DNA of 64,000 nt from assembly GCF_910592395.1 (NCBI RefSeq), contig NC_088317.1, positions 2,234,001-2,298,000 on the forward strand, read 5' to 3'. Positions 19,574-31,800 of the stretch are shown here, in pieces (position 1 is the stretch's first letter; every line of letters begins with the position of its first letter). A model generated the notes under the pieces. That model saw only the letters and a list, made by a program, of their open reading frames with translations. It ran no database searches and was not told the DNA's origin. A program made the translations under genes and the position numbers. Source of the stretch: Lineus longissimus. Its lineage: Eukaryota > Nemertea > Pilidiophora > Heteronemertea > Lineidae.

Positions 19574-21626
19574 AACCTTGCAGTTGTTGCATTTCTGTTC
19601 TGTCGACACTCCGATCCCGGGAAAACATTTTCCGACAAGAAAAAAACCTTTCGATGTGATGCCAAAGGTCAAAGCTGAAATCTTCACAGTAGGTGAAGTC
19701 ATAGCTCGTATATAGGTCAGTCATGTCGGTGTCAATCTAGTCGATCTCAAATGAGCAAAGTGATTATAGGCTGATGGCTACAGTGACCCTTTTGTTGACC
19801 AACAGTCAGACTAACAACATTTAGAAGACAAGCCAACAACACAACTTCCTAAAAAAGGAATTTTTGATGTACACAGGCATTCTTCACAAAATGTATGCAT
19901 GTAATGTACATGTAATCGTATACAGAAACCATTCTTATAACATGAGCGCCATTGAGAATGATTTTCATAAGAAAAAAAGTTATTCCGTGCAAATTAGCGT
20001 CAACTTCAGCAGAATTTTGACCAATTAATAGTTTCAGAAGACCTAATGAAGATCAGCACTCTCAATAAATCTCCCAGACTACTTGCTTTGGTCCAAAAAT
20101 GCGACGACTGGGCATAAAATCCTGCAATTTCCCTTTCGCTCTTGTTTCAATTCATTACAAAACGATTTCCATCGGCAAGTGTCAAATAGGCCGTAATCAA
20201 TCACCCAAGAGCGCACCCTCGCTTGGTGGTGGGGTAGTGTTTGCCGAGCTGATATCCTGTAGCCGCATGCGTGAGGCTTTATTAACACCCAGGACGGAAG
20301 GACACGCAGCTAATGAAATAAACCCACTTATTCATTTTAAACAGGGTAACCAATTGTTTGCATTTTTAATCATCTAATTCCTCACTGGGAAGCTAATATG
20401 AGATGCCAATTTAACTGGGGGATCCAGTCTAATAACACAAATCAATGTCGGCCCCACGATTCCCGATAATTTATCTTAATTTGTAGCGAAGCACAAAGCC
20501 GTTGAGGGTCTTAATTGATTGTGCCATAACTCAGTGATAATGGACCAATGGATGGCTAAGCCACGTAGACTGACGATGATATAATCGGGCATGGTCCTTG
20601 GTATATCTAAACATCGAATTTGACAAGTAGAGTCACGTTATTTTACCACAATCCTTGATTTCTTCGCCGATGTAGGACGGGGGTGGGGGTGCAAAAACAT
20701 ACACAGTCCTCCTCCTCCTATAGTTTTTCAGAAGCCTTGTATGTAGGCTGAACAGCAGTCAAAGCAGTCAAGTATGCCCCTTTAGTCCGGGAATATCTGA
20801 ATTATGAGTTATTTGTACCAGGAGATTTACTGCACCCCCACTGCACTACGCAATCTGCACCCCCATCGCACAGTCAAAGAGTACACCCCTGCTAGCTCGT
20901 TCTCGCCCTGAATTGTCAGGGCTTATATAAGGTACCGGGTGTAGGCAGGGCGGGGAAGAGTGTGAAAGGGCCTGAAAATGACATGCCAATGGCCATGATT
21001 CTGGTTTCTCTAAGAGTAGGCCAACCTAAAAGTACATGCTGGACGAATGTATGTAGCACATACTGCATGGTAGCACAGTGCATCACAGCAGTGGATGTGT
21101 AAACAAATCACCAGCATCACTCCGGGGAGTCCTGTCAGTCTTGAAGGCAAGGTAAAGACGACACCAGCAAAATGAGGAAATGTTTGACCTCGCTCACCGG
21201 GTTGTTATTTTATACAAGTGCTGTCACTACAGACTCCAGTCAGTCAGGCCAATGAGAATGTAGGTAGCGCACACTACGACATTTTCACATGACGTGAAAA
21301 TTTATTTTCGAGAACGGCCCATTTTACATGTCGGCCTATCAGGTGCTTAAAGAATCCAACTTTTATCATACCGATTGGTCCTGCAAGAAAACCTATGAAG
21401 AAAAGTTAAGAAGGGCAGCAGAGGTCATTTTGCATAGCTGTTATCTACAGGTATTCGAACAATAACATCAGGTCCACACAGTTATTTTGTTTCAAGTTCT
21501 CTTTCATTGCCACCAAAGACGTTACTACCCTCCTCCCCTAAAAAAGTCCCTGATTTTAGGTATGTCCTTTAAAAATACACTACAGCGCCATTGTGGTAAA
21601 AGTTTTAACGATTCATGTCGCGGTGC

Positions 21627-21647
21627 TGACCTTGAAGGTCAAGGTCA
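21627..21647. promoter_or_regulatory. Composite nuclear-receptor-type binding site
   Basis: TGACCTTGA is followed directly by AGGTCAAGGTCA. This contains the extended half-site TCAAGGTCA (the ERR/NR5A type) on the plus strand, the same extended site on the minus strand, and overlapping AGGTCA repeats. Occupancy is unknown. Confidence 0.4.
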
Positions 21648-24600
21648 TCATGGTCGCCATCGCCTTGATTCTCCACCTTCACGCTAACTGTCAACCATCG
21701 CAGGTCCCCCGCGGCGACTCTGATTTGTTACTTGTTGATGAGCGGATTTGTTTCTCACAGCGGCCATTTTAGATTGAATCCGACTCGTCAAATCATCCGT
21801 TACTCTTTAATTAGGCAGTAAGTCTCCCATGGTGCAAACAACGTGCGCCACAGCTTTCCCTGGCGAGCAAACATGATCACCCAAGCAGCCAAGACGCGTC
21901 AAATCATAACTTCCGCCAAAATAAAGCTTCCACAAATCATAAGAAACCGATGACAGCTATGAAATATAGAAAATTGAGCAGATTTGCCAAGAAAACATAT
22001 GAGTAGCTAATATTCAAGCTGGTTTTCTCAATATTGTTACATTTAATAATTTTTCCCGCGGATTTGATAAGATGACGGGCTAATCGCCGCCATTTTCATT
22101 CATCTCCCATTACCGCCCGGCAGAGCGAGGAACACAATTTCCGTCTCGGCCGGGCAGGATATTATTTCTGGTGGCATAATTAATAAGGTAGCAAATCAAT
22201 CTTTTATTAGTCTTACATGGAGCCCCGTGGTCTTTGTCAGCGGAAAGTGCGACCTGGTGAAATAAGGATGACGTTTGGGTGAGGCGGCCCGCAATTTCTT
22301 GTTGGTTCTGTAGCGGGATTTAGCCTGTTTCGCAAGCAAACCGAAAGTTAAAAGCCGATTTTTAAAGTCGCCACTGACTCGATAAACTGTTGGTGTGGAG
22401 AATATTGCGAGGAACATATCACACCAAATATTGTAAACCGTCGTTGGGTATTTCTGAATGGTACAGCTAGTGTAAGGGCCGAATAGGTGTTCTCCATCAT
22501 GTCCTGGGCTGCCCCGGCCGATCACTCGTCACCCCAACCGCTGAGGAGGCATTGTGTTGACACGGTGTATTCTCCTGACACCCCCTGCAAGGTACACCAC
22601 TATGGGGGTCCCATTATGGCCCTGGCCTCAAGCTGGCATGGGGTGCGTCTTCTCCAGCAGGGGGCAAACACCATATGACAACATAACTCCATGAAATGAG
22701 CAGCCAGAAACAATGTACGCGACAATTTCTTTGATAAAGTTGTCAAATATGGACCTAATTCCTCGGAGGGGGTAGACACTGATGATAGATGCATTTCATG
22801 AGGGATATCATTTGCACCCCTTCTTGGAAACCGACCCATCTATTCAGATATGGCTTCTGCGTTGACTTACAGTTGACAAATTTGAATCAATTTCGCAGAT
22901 TTTTACCTGATGGAAACATTATGTGACCTCTTTATTCCATTGGGGTAGACAAATAAACAAACTATTATACAAAAAGCAGTTACATGTATATATCTATTTC
23001 AGCATCGAACTTGTGTCATAAAAAGCGTAGATTAATACCAATAAAAGCATGTGCCTATGGCCACACTCTGAGAAAAAGAATTAGAGTTTTTGAAAAACCT
23101 TTTTGAGATTTTCGGCGGACATAAAATATTCAGCGGAGTAAAACACTCATACCGATTTTCAGAAACTTAAAAACCTTAACGCTTCTTTACTTTCCCGATT
23201 TCGTAAAATTTCGCCTCAAACCTTCAACTTTGGCAAAAGAGCTTCAGGTTTGGGCCTGCTCGACCCTTCTGGTATGGATTTCAGTATACACATGGACCCG
23301 CGATGTACTTGCACGTATTGAGACTGGTGATTTGGCTGCAGCTGAAATTTCAGAAAACATCTGGCAAGTATTACAGCGGCAACTACGAAATGGTCCTAGA
23401 GCAAAATACCACAAAATGTTTTTCAAGTAGCAGGAACCCAAGGGATGACAAATTTAAGTCAAGCAGCGTCCTGTAGATTTTACCCCTCACGGGCCATGTT
23501 GAAGTGTTATAAAGGCGGATCAGCTCGAATTGATACCTAACGCTACCACTTTACACAAAGTAGGTCAAATTACAGCCCTGTCTGGGGCCCTTTTCTTCTC
23601 GAACATATCACACGACGGCCCTGATTTTCTCAAGACCCATTTCTAAACTATTAAATATTATGATGTGGTCTTCCTCCTAGCAACACATTGCTTTATAAGA
23701 GGGGGACAATGTCACTGAGCATTCCCTTTATTCCCACCTCTGAACACCTATCCAACTCGATTCAGCAGAGGTACGAAAATTAGCTCTATATAATAATTAA
23801 AAAAGGTCACAGGGGCAGGGTCACTGAGATACTATATGAATTGGTACGGTGTGTTTGATATTGTTAACCCTTCGGCCCTTTTGGCCCATAATATCTCATT
23901 TGGAGAAACGTGCAGTCGGTCATATTGAAACGCTCACCTGCATGGCCGAAAATCTCACAGCTTCACCTTAGTAGAAGTACTGGGACGTTCAACCTTGAAC
24001 TATTGCTGTATATATTGTCAGAAACTTGTGACCACTTATTGATAGCTTTGTTGCCTTGCTTGAACTTAAACATGTTAAACGATTTTGAACCTTGATGGTG
24101 CTATGCATGTATCGACTAGGATTCAGTCCTTCTGCTACACTACTGATTAAACTGATGGCGTTATCTGAAATATATCTAAGACCCGTCACCTGGGAGCCCT
24201 GACTACGCGGTGACAGTATATGGGGTGTATCTTCTTCAAAAGGACCATTCTGTTACCAATACTGTAACCGGAATCTCTTTCATTATACAGCTATTTATTA
24301 GCAAAACTATACTCTAAGGGTCATTGCTAACAAATTGTCGTCAAGTGCTATAGTGCATGTTTTCCGTAGACACCAAGATGGCCGATGAATAAAACCATTT
24401 TGTTTTCATTTTATCCTCCTTTTCCATTTAAGCACGCACTATAGGTGTACTTCAACTAAACATAATAACTTGAGTATGACACAAAGGGTAACATCTCACT
24501 TCCATAAAGAACGGCATTTCGATATAGTCGCTGGTGCCACGGCGTTTTGTCTCCGAATCTCTTTTGAAATATACGAATAATAAAGACAAATTGTTTTCTT

Positions 24601-27600
24601 ATGGAGGTATTATGATTTGATATGCAGCAGTGCAGGAATCGGTAGGCACGCTGGTCCGGAACGCTGAAAAGGGCCCGTATAATTTGCGATTTCTCACAGC
24701 GTAAGTGTCGTGTATCCTCGTATTTGTGACACTTTTTAAGTGTCCCTATTATGAAGGCATTTACCAAGTCTTTAGTCTTGTCAATAAAGCGCAGTGTCTT
24801 CACGGAGGGGACTCTAGTTTGGGTTACATCAGGCTTCTTGTACAATGCATTTTATCCAGGAACAGCCCCAGGGATAAAATATGGCGCCGAATTGTACGCA
24901 TCTGAATCGAGTCCCTAACTAACGCTCACCGAATCATGTTCACTTCAGCGCTTCACAATTTCTATGCAGCAGCCACCAACATCTGAAAACTAATGCTGGC
25001 CGCTCTGTTCGGGACCTCCTCGGCTCAGTCTTCAAATTAGTGCACTCTGAATAAGGTTATATGCAAGACGAAATTGGCCCAAGGCAAAATCGCAGAACTG
25101 TGCCCCGAACAATAACGTCAGAGTAAAAACAATGCGGGCCTCGAGGCTATATACAGCCCCCACAAGATGGCGGCATCTCGCGCACACTGGCACGAGATTT
25201 GACATCCCAAGTTGGTTTCATCGTGGCACAGGCGGTTCCTCTGTACGACTATCTCAAAAAGATCAGAAAACGGTTTTGTAAGGACCACACTTCTTTTTAC
25301 GGGCATACGTTAGACGCTGCGATAGGGATCTCTGCAACAAAACGGTTCTTTGAGGTCGAGAATGATGTTTGCCGTCACGTGATTACGGTAGCGCTGCCGA
25401 GAGAGCCCAAACAAGTGGTCGGTGTTTGTTAGCGATAAATCACACACTTGTTTTATGTTATTGTACTAAATCCGCCATCCGCTGGTCTTGTATAAAGCCG
25501 TATACTGCATTGACAGTAACCAGTTTGAGGAAAAAGGAAGTTTTATATTGTACAAAGTATCAGTAACGCATCCTTCTCTTCTGAATAAAAAGTCCTTTTT
25601 TTCGAAGAAAGTATGTCAAATAGTTTCCTTTCATAACATCAAGTTAAAACATAAAACCTGTTTTTCGCACATAAAATAAAACGAAAAAAACCGAATTCTA
25701 TACGTATGCAAATTTGATTCCAATTAAACATTTAAAAACGTGAACGCATTAAAAAGCTTCTTCGCAAGTTCCACAGTTGTGCAGATGCGGACCCGTTGAT
25801 CCATGAAGTGGTTTATTTCTCCGTATATCAACGCACTCGACCGCTAGACGCCTGGGGCCGGCTGAGGCAGCTTGGCGTTGAGGGGGTAAGACAATTAAAG
25901 TAGGTGTGAATACGCCCCGGGAAGCAAGCGAGGAAACATTACAACCTTGAGACAGCATCTAACCAGATGGCGCGATATTTTACAACCTTTGCGGCAGAGT
26001 CCTTGTAGAGGTCCTTTAAACTCCTCAATCATTTGGGGAAACTTGAAAAATATGGGAGTCCAGATTGTCCCGAGATGATGAGATGTCTCGAGTCCGCGCG
26101 CGCGTTCGTCCATAGCTCTAAGTCGACCAGTTATGCACCCGAATCACGTAACACATTATGCAGAAATTGCCCTCCAATTGTCTCTAATGAGCGAGCCGCA
26201 AATTAATTGCCTGACGAAAGCAAAGGCATTAGAAAAGATAATTGTCAACTCCATTGGTGATTTCGCGCTTTACTTCTATTCTCCCTCGAGCAGCCAGCGT
26301 TTTTTCTCCCAGCAAACGCCAGCTTGATATGACACAATAGACATAATTATCAAAATATAGCAGTCGCTTCGATATCTCTCATTTCCCATTAAAATTAGCG
26401 CCAGCATTTTGTGGCGAATATTGGTCGGCATATTTTTTAACGCTTATTAATGAGAAGAAGAGTAATTGATAGTGTTTAAAGAAGTTATTAGACAGTTTGG
26501 GGGCAATATTTAACTTGAAGACCACCTGTGTCCCGAGAGGCCTAGGCCATTTTGTCAGTTTTGGTATGTACTTTTTTATGTTACTGGGAACAATTTAGGG
26601 TAAAGAATGCCTAATGTATAAAACAGACAAGTACAGCCCATACAGCAAGCTAATTAACAGTAGGAAGAGCATCAATCGATTACATTATATGGAGAAAAAA
26701 TGGCCTGAATTACGGTAATGGGTTTTCTAAATCATCAAATAATTGATAAATTGCATAAAGCTTATCTCGGGCACACACAGATAAAAAGGTTGATGTAACA
26801 CGATGCGATTACCCGAAAGTAGATCCGGTGTTACGCCCATGTCATTTCTCTCCGCCAGTACAGCCCAAGCGGTTACGCCTGGAGCCACCAACCCCCAAGC
26901 TAACAGTCAAGTCGGTTAATTAGAACACCTGTGTCTGGCCAAGTTAATAAAATTATTATTTTACACAAATGCTGATGCCCCAGAGCATTTCCCTGACGGG
27001 CATTCCCATTAGTGCATAATGTTGCTTTTGAAGGGTTTTAGCGTTGTTTTGTGCGACAGGGAGGGACGAGTGGTAAAACATTGGGGGTTCTTCGCGGTCA
27101 TGCGCGGAAGGAGAAGGGTCAAAATGTTAATTGCAGACGTTGCATGTAATAGTTAGCCGAGGAAGGAATTTGATATTAATGAGGTGGTCTTTGGATTAAG
27201 TTTCCGGAGGTCACATGTCAGTTGAATCTGACCCTCTGAAACCAACGATCGTCTGCCAATTCGAGTCAATTACGTTATTTCCATCCCACGAGATATCTTT
27301 CATGGGGGTCGATATAAAACGTTACTTCGACGTTTTCACGATACGTTTCAAACAGATCACCTTGACGAGATTACTATAAAAGCTACATGCACAATATCTC
27401 TTTATGATGTTTGCCCAGTGCAACACGAACTGTGCATTCGAAATTTGTAATGGAACTGTGACAGTATCTCCTATCAAAGAATGCAGTGCATTCCCCACAT
27501 TTCTAAAATTCCTTTCGTAATAATTTGTATTCTCCAAACATCTGTCATGTGTACATTCATGAATGCAACTCCCGGAGTACAATGAGCAAAATTCATAAAG

Positions 27601-27784
27601 TTCGCTTAGTTATTTTGCTCAGAAGTTCTTTTTTTCCTTCATTTTGAGTAAGCTGCTAATTTGGTTGTGGATTGTGAGAAGTGGCAGAAACCACGATCAA
27701 TGCACAGTAACACAAAGTAATACAGCAGCCCAAACCAGCATGCAGGGGTATACTGTTGGTTTTCATAAAAAATATATGAATAGC

Positions 27785-27917
27785 ACTGGTAATCATCAGC
27801 ATCAAAAGCTGACCTTGCAGTCATTCGTGTTGCAAATCAACTTGCAGGACCTGTAATCGTAGGCATCAAAACCTGACCTAGCAGTCAGGTTTGTTGTGCA
27901 CAACAACTTGAAGTCCT
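27785..27917. repeat. Diverged tandem repeat, two units of about 66 bases
   Basis: Units begin CTGGTAATCATCAGCATCAA (27785) and CCTGTAATCGTAGGCATCAA (27850 or 27851). Both continue with a CTGACCT-CAGTCA block and end with an AACTTG stretch. Two minus-strand frames read through them share a TARS-FDA-DY motif, explained by the duplication and not by a gene. Confidence 0.65.
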
Positions 27918-28343
27918 CAGTCATTGTCCACAGTTGAACCGAGGGTACCTTAACCGCCTCTGGAGACCGTGGTGATGAACAAATGGCTAGGAAGACAAGA
28001 TAGCCGGGCCCTCCACAGGCGATCCCGACAAGGTGCCGGCGCACAAAGAACCACAATGGCCAACGATTTCCGAAAACATCATTTATAATCGTTCAATCCA
28101 ACATCCAAATTTGTCCAAATTATCATCTTTCACTCGAATGTGTCGCATAATAATGGACATTTATTTCGCGATGTCGACATGAATTTGTCTCTTGAATGGC
28201 TAAGGGTTGGCTCCGTGTTATTCGGCTATCTCATGATTCTGTTGATGACTTGCCCACGGCCTATCTCGTCATCGTCACGGTGTATAGCAGTATCGGACTT
28301 GTACTCAAGTTCATCAACCAGTGTATTTATTGTTCGTGCTGCA

Positions 28344-28870
28344 TTCTGAATATTTTATAAACTTCCACCCACGGAACGAATGCAAGGAAATGTCAACTGA
28401 CACATAAGTTTTTATCATTTCGTTGTTGTCTTTCAAATTATCGTTTCGAATCATGGATTTTCTTATTGTTATCATGGTTTTGACAATGACATGTACTCAT
28501 CTTGACTTCTGATTTCTGAATACATATTTCAAAACAGCCACCCACGGATCAAATGGAAGGACATGTAACTGGTGGACATGACGTTTTCTCTTGTTTTGCT
28601 GTTGTCTTTCAAATTATTATGTTGAATGATGCGAATCATTCTCTTATTGTCATTATCTTTCCAGTTTTACGCGTGAACTAAACCTTTATTTTTCTGAATA
28701 CATTATTTCATGACATCCACCCCAGGACAGAAGGATAAGAAATACAACATGAGTATAATCAAATTTTCTGTTATTTCGTCTTTGTCTTTCAACTGATTCT
28801 GTTGAATGTTTCGAAAGTGGATACTCTCATCTTCATCATTTTTATGCCAGTGAGATGTGACATGTTATAT
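28344..28870. repeat. Diverged tandem repeat, three units of 170-178 bases
   Basis: Each unit starts TTCTGAATA (28344, 28514, 28692), then has a CCACCCA/CCACCCC-CGGA block and about 75 bases later TTGTCTTTCAA, followed by a TTGAAT- or TTCGAA-containing stretch. Similarity is clear but imperfect, so the array is old. It has satellite-like or enhancer-like unit length. Confidence 0.65.
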
Positions 28871-31800
28871 CGTGGGTATGTTCTGTGGATTATTTTAGAC
28901 AAGTTCTTATTATTTATTCACAAAGTACTATCATGTAGGTATATTTTTATTTAGAGAGTGTATTGTCCTTGCTTTACCAATCTGAAGTAGAGTGCATTCT
29001 TTGTTTCGGTTAGATGTGCAATGTTAACAAAACTACAATCCCATATATGATATAAACTAGTAAAACATCATTTTACTAGCAATACTAGGTCTATACATTT
29101 TTAAATTTCGGTATTTATTCTCAAAACAGCTTGTTAAGGTTGTAATACACAAAGTGTACCAACGCTTCACAGACTGAACAAAGGTGAAATGATCGAAACC
29201 TTTGGTGATGTCGTTAACTTTTTTTTGCTTTATATGGTTTAATGAAACTTTCAATAGGATGCAAATATGGATATTTTAAACAGTTCTGCACACTTTTGCT
29301 TAATTCCTATCGAAACACATTTTCAGAATAACGATATTTTATCCCTTGATAGCATCGTTATTTGCGTTGAAATAACTGACAGAGCAACTCGTTTCTATAC
29401 CTTAGATTCGAGCTTGCTGATTTATTGATCTCATTATAGCGGATTAATCATCTCTCACTCTGAGTTGTATATCAATAGTCACAGATTCATAACATTAGCA
29501 CCAGATCAATTGCCCATTTAAGACTGCCGGATCATCCCGAGGCGTGGTTATTAAAATAACGACCAAATCGCTTTCCATAGTGTGAAAATGGCAATTTTGT
29601 TCTCATTTAGTAGAAGTACGTTTGGTGTACTATCATGAGGCAAACTGATTACAACAATTCAAGATAATGCTGCAATGTCTTCGGCTTTTTCCAACCTGGG
29701 ACATTTTTAAACAATGAAAAAACGTCGGCCATTTTGTCTTTGTGAGAAATATATTTCATTACCATATTGCGCAGAAGGAATTGTTCAACAAACCCTCTTC
29801 TGACGAGTATGCTGTAACCAATAATTCTGTATTTCGATATGATCGGGAGTCATTTATTTATGCACTTGAGGGTATAAAGTCTATCCTTGTTTTCAACTAA
29901 TGTTTCATTTGGTTTCAAGAGATCGCTCGTTTACCATTTTTTGTGCGCCAGCGCCAGCCGTCCTTTGTGGACATCTCCTCCAAACCTGGCGACAAAAGTG
30001 ATGCCGTGTGTCTTTACCATCCTGGGTGGGCAGTCTCTCACACAGGGTGGACCTACTCACCGCGACGACTCACAATGTGACGTGAAGTTTTATCTCAGGC
30101 GGGAAGAAGCTAAGCATTTGCATCTCAAGAACTAGAAGGTGTGGTGCCTCTGGTCTAAATCTATAGTTAATATTCAGTCCATGTCTACCTCATACTTGGC
30201 CGTCATATCGATATCTCAGTGGTCGAACCTTTGGTACAACCTTCTTCCAATCTGTCGCAAGTGACAATGTGTTGTGATTGTTTTCCAGACAGACAACTTG
30301 CTTACAATAACATCTAATAACATGGCATATGCAATGATAAAATGTTGATAAAAAGTGCACATTGGTACGATTTGTGACGATTTGAACACAAACGGTTCTT
30401 GTAAGTGAAGTATAATTTTACCTTTGAGTAAATAGTCAAAAGGTTGACTTTCTCTAAACAAAATTTAGGCTGATAAACATCAGAAGTTAAGATTTCAGTT
30501 CATCGAACATTTGAATTATCAAGAACATATTCATTTTAGGACTTTGTTGTGAACAAAAATCATAAAGTTCAAAAGCAACCTTTGCAATCATGGAACCGAT
30601 GATAATTTGTCAAATCTCGCCTCTTTCTGGCCAATATTATCATTTGTTGTAAATCATTCGTATCTACTGGCAACAAGTAAATTCAAATGCAAAATGCGTG
30701 TTTAACCAATCAGGCATGTTGGTAATTGTCACAGGAATACCAATTGAGGAAATGGTGCACAAACCTTTAATTCTGATGGTCGATGACTGATGTGATTATT
30801 GATGCAAGAATGTTGCTATTGGCCATTGATAATTATCACATTTATGGAGGAAGGTATTGTTTGATCGAACCTTCTAGTTTGATTAAGGATTGTGGAGTCC
30901 AGAAACTAGTCCCTGTGAATTTTGTAATCATGGTAAGGTGAATCCAAGAAAGTATATTTCATCATAGCATTCCTAAAGTAACACAAATCTTCATGTAATA
31001 GCATTATCATATGATTAAGTATTTTTTGTTACAAAGAGCGCACAGGACGAATATTCTCTTGATTATTAATGAGTTTCGTCTTCGTGATATCCTCTGCAGC
31101 CCTCTGACTTTTCATCACGCGAGAGAGCGCCTTCGGCAATCAGTGGTCAGAGGTGTCACCGCAGTGAGGTTATCATTAATCTCCCCTCAGACACTTGAAA
31201 TGATATCAAGACAAGCCGTGTCAAGCACCTTCAACTTCTTGCCAATGAAACCTTTATGGTTAATACAAACACCATTGAGAGACGATTAGGTGAAAGTGTT
31301 TGCTCACTCTTGTTCCTTTGAGCGAGAAGTAAATGGATTATGTTGGGTCGCTTTCTTAGAGTTACGCTGGGATTGTGCTCGTGTTTGCTTAGGTCTTCAG
31401 TCGCGTGAACTGGTGTGTTTATCCAGTCAACAGAAAGTATCATTGATGCATAAGATGGTGCTTATCGTGATTTCAAGCAGATTCGTTTGTGCTGCTGACT
31501 TAGCAGATATTTAGGAAAATATGGAAAAATATGGAAAATTCTGCTTTGTGAGCATTAGAGAGTTCAATCTATTAACTGGATTACCAGAAAGTTCGAATCT
31601 ACTGGATAGATTCACTCGGCTTTTGAAAGGTATTTGTCTCAAATCTGGGGCCTATTTTGCCATCATTGCTCAGTAGTTCAAAACAAGGATGATATTTTAA
31701 AATCATTTGAAATAGTTTTACATAAGTCTACCACAAATCTTGCAATAACACATTTTTGCCGATTATTTGATTAAAAAAACCATAGCATTTTTTACACTTC

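Larger units (their letters stand above)
18403..27784. other. Gene desert, second part: no gene recognised
   Basis: I find no coding gene. It holds a 29-bp tandem duplication (19516-19573), a nuclear-receptor-type site cluster (21627-21647) and a promoter-like motif group near 25,130-25,195. The stretch around 26,130-26,480 is rich in TAATTA-type motifs, which could be regulatory. Confidence 0.45.

Noticed and set aside
25199-25432. 77-codon frame after the promoter-like cluster at 25.15 kb
   Set aside because: No recognised homology, and the frame lacks an ATG near its start (it opens with TTG); not called as a gene.
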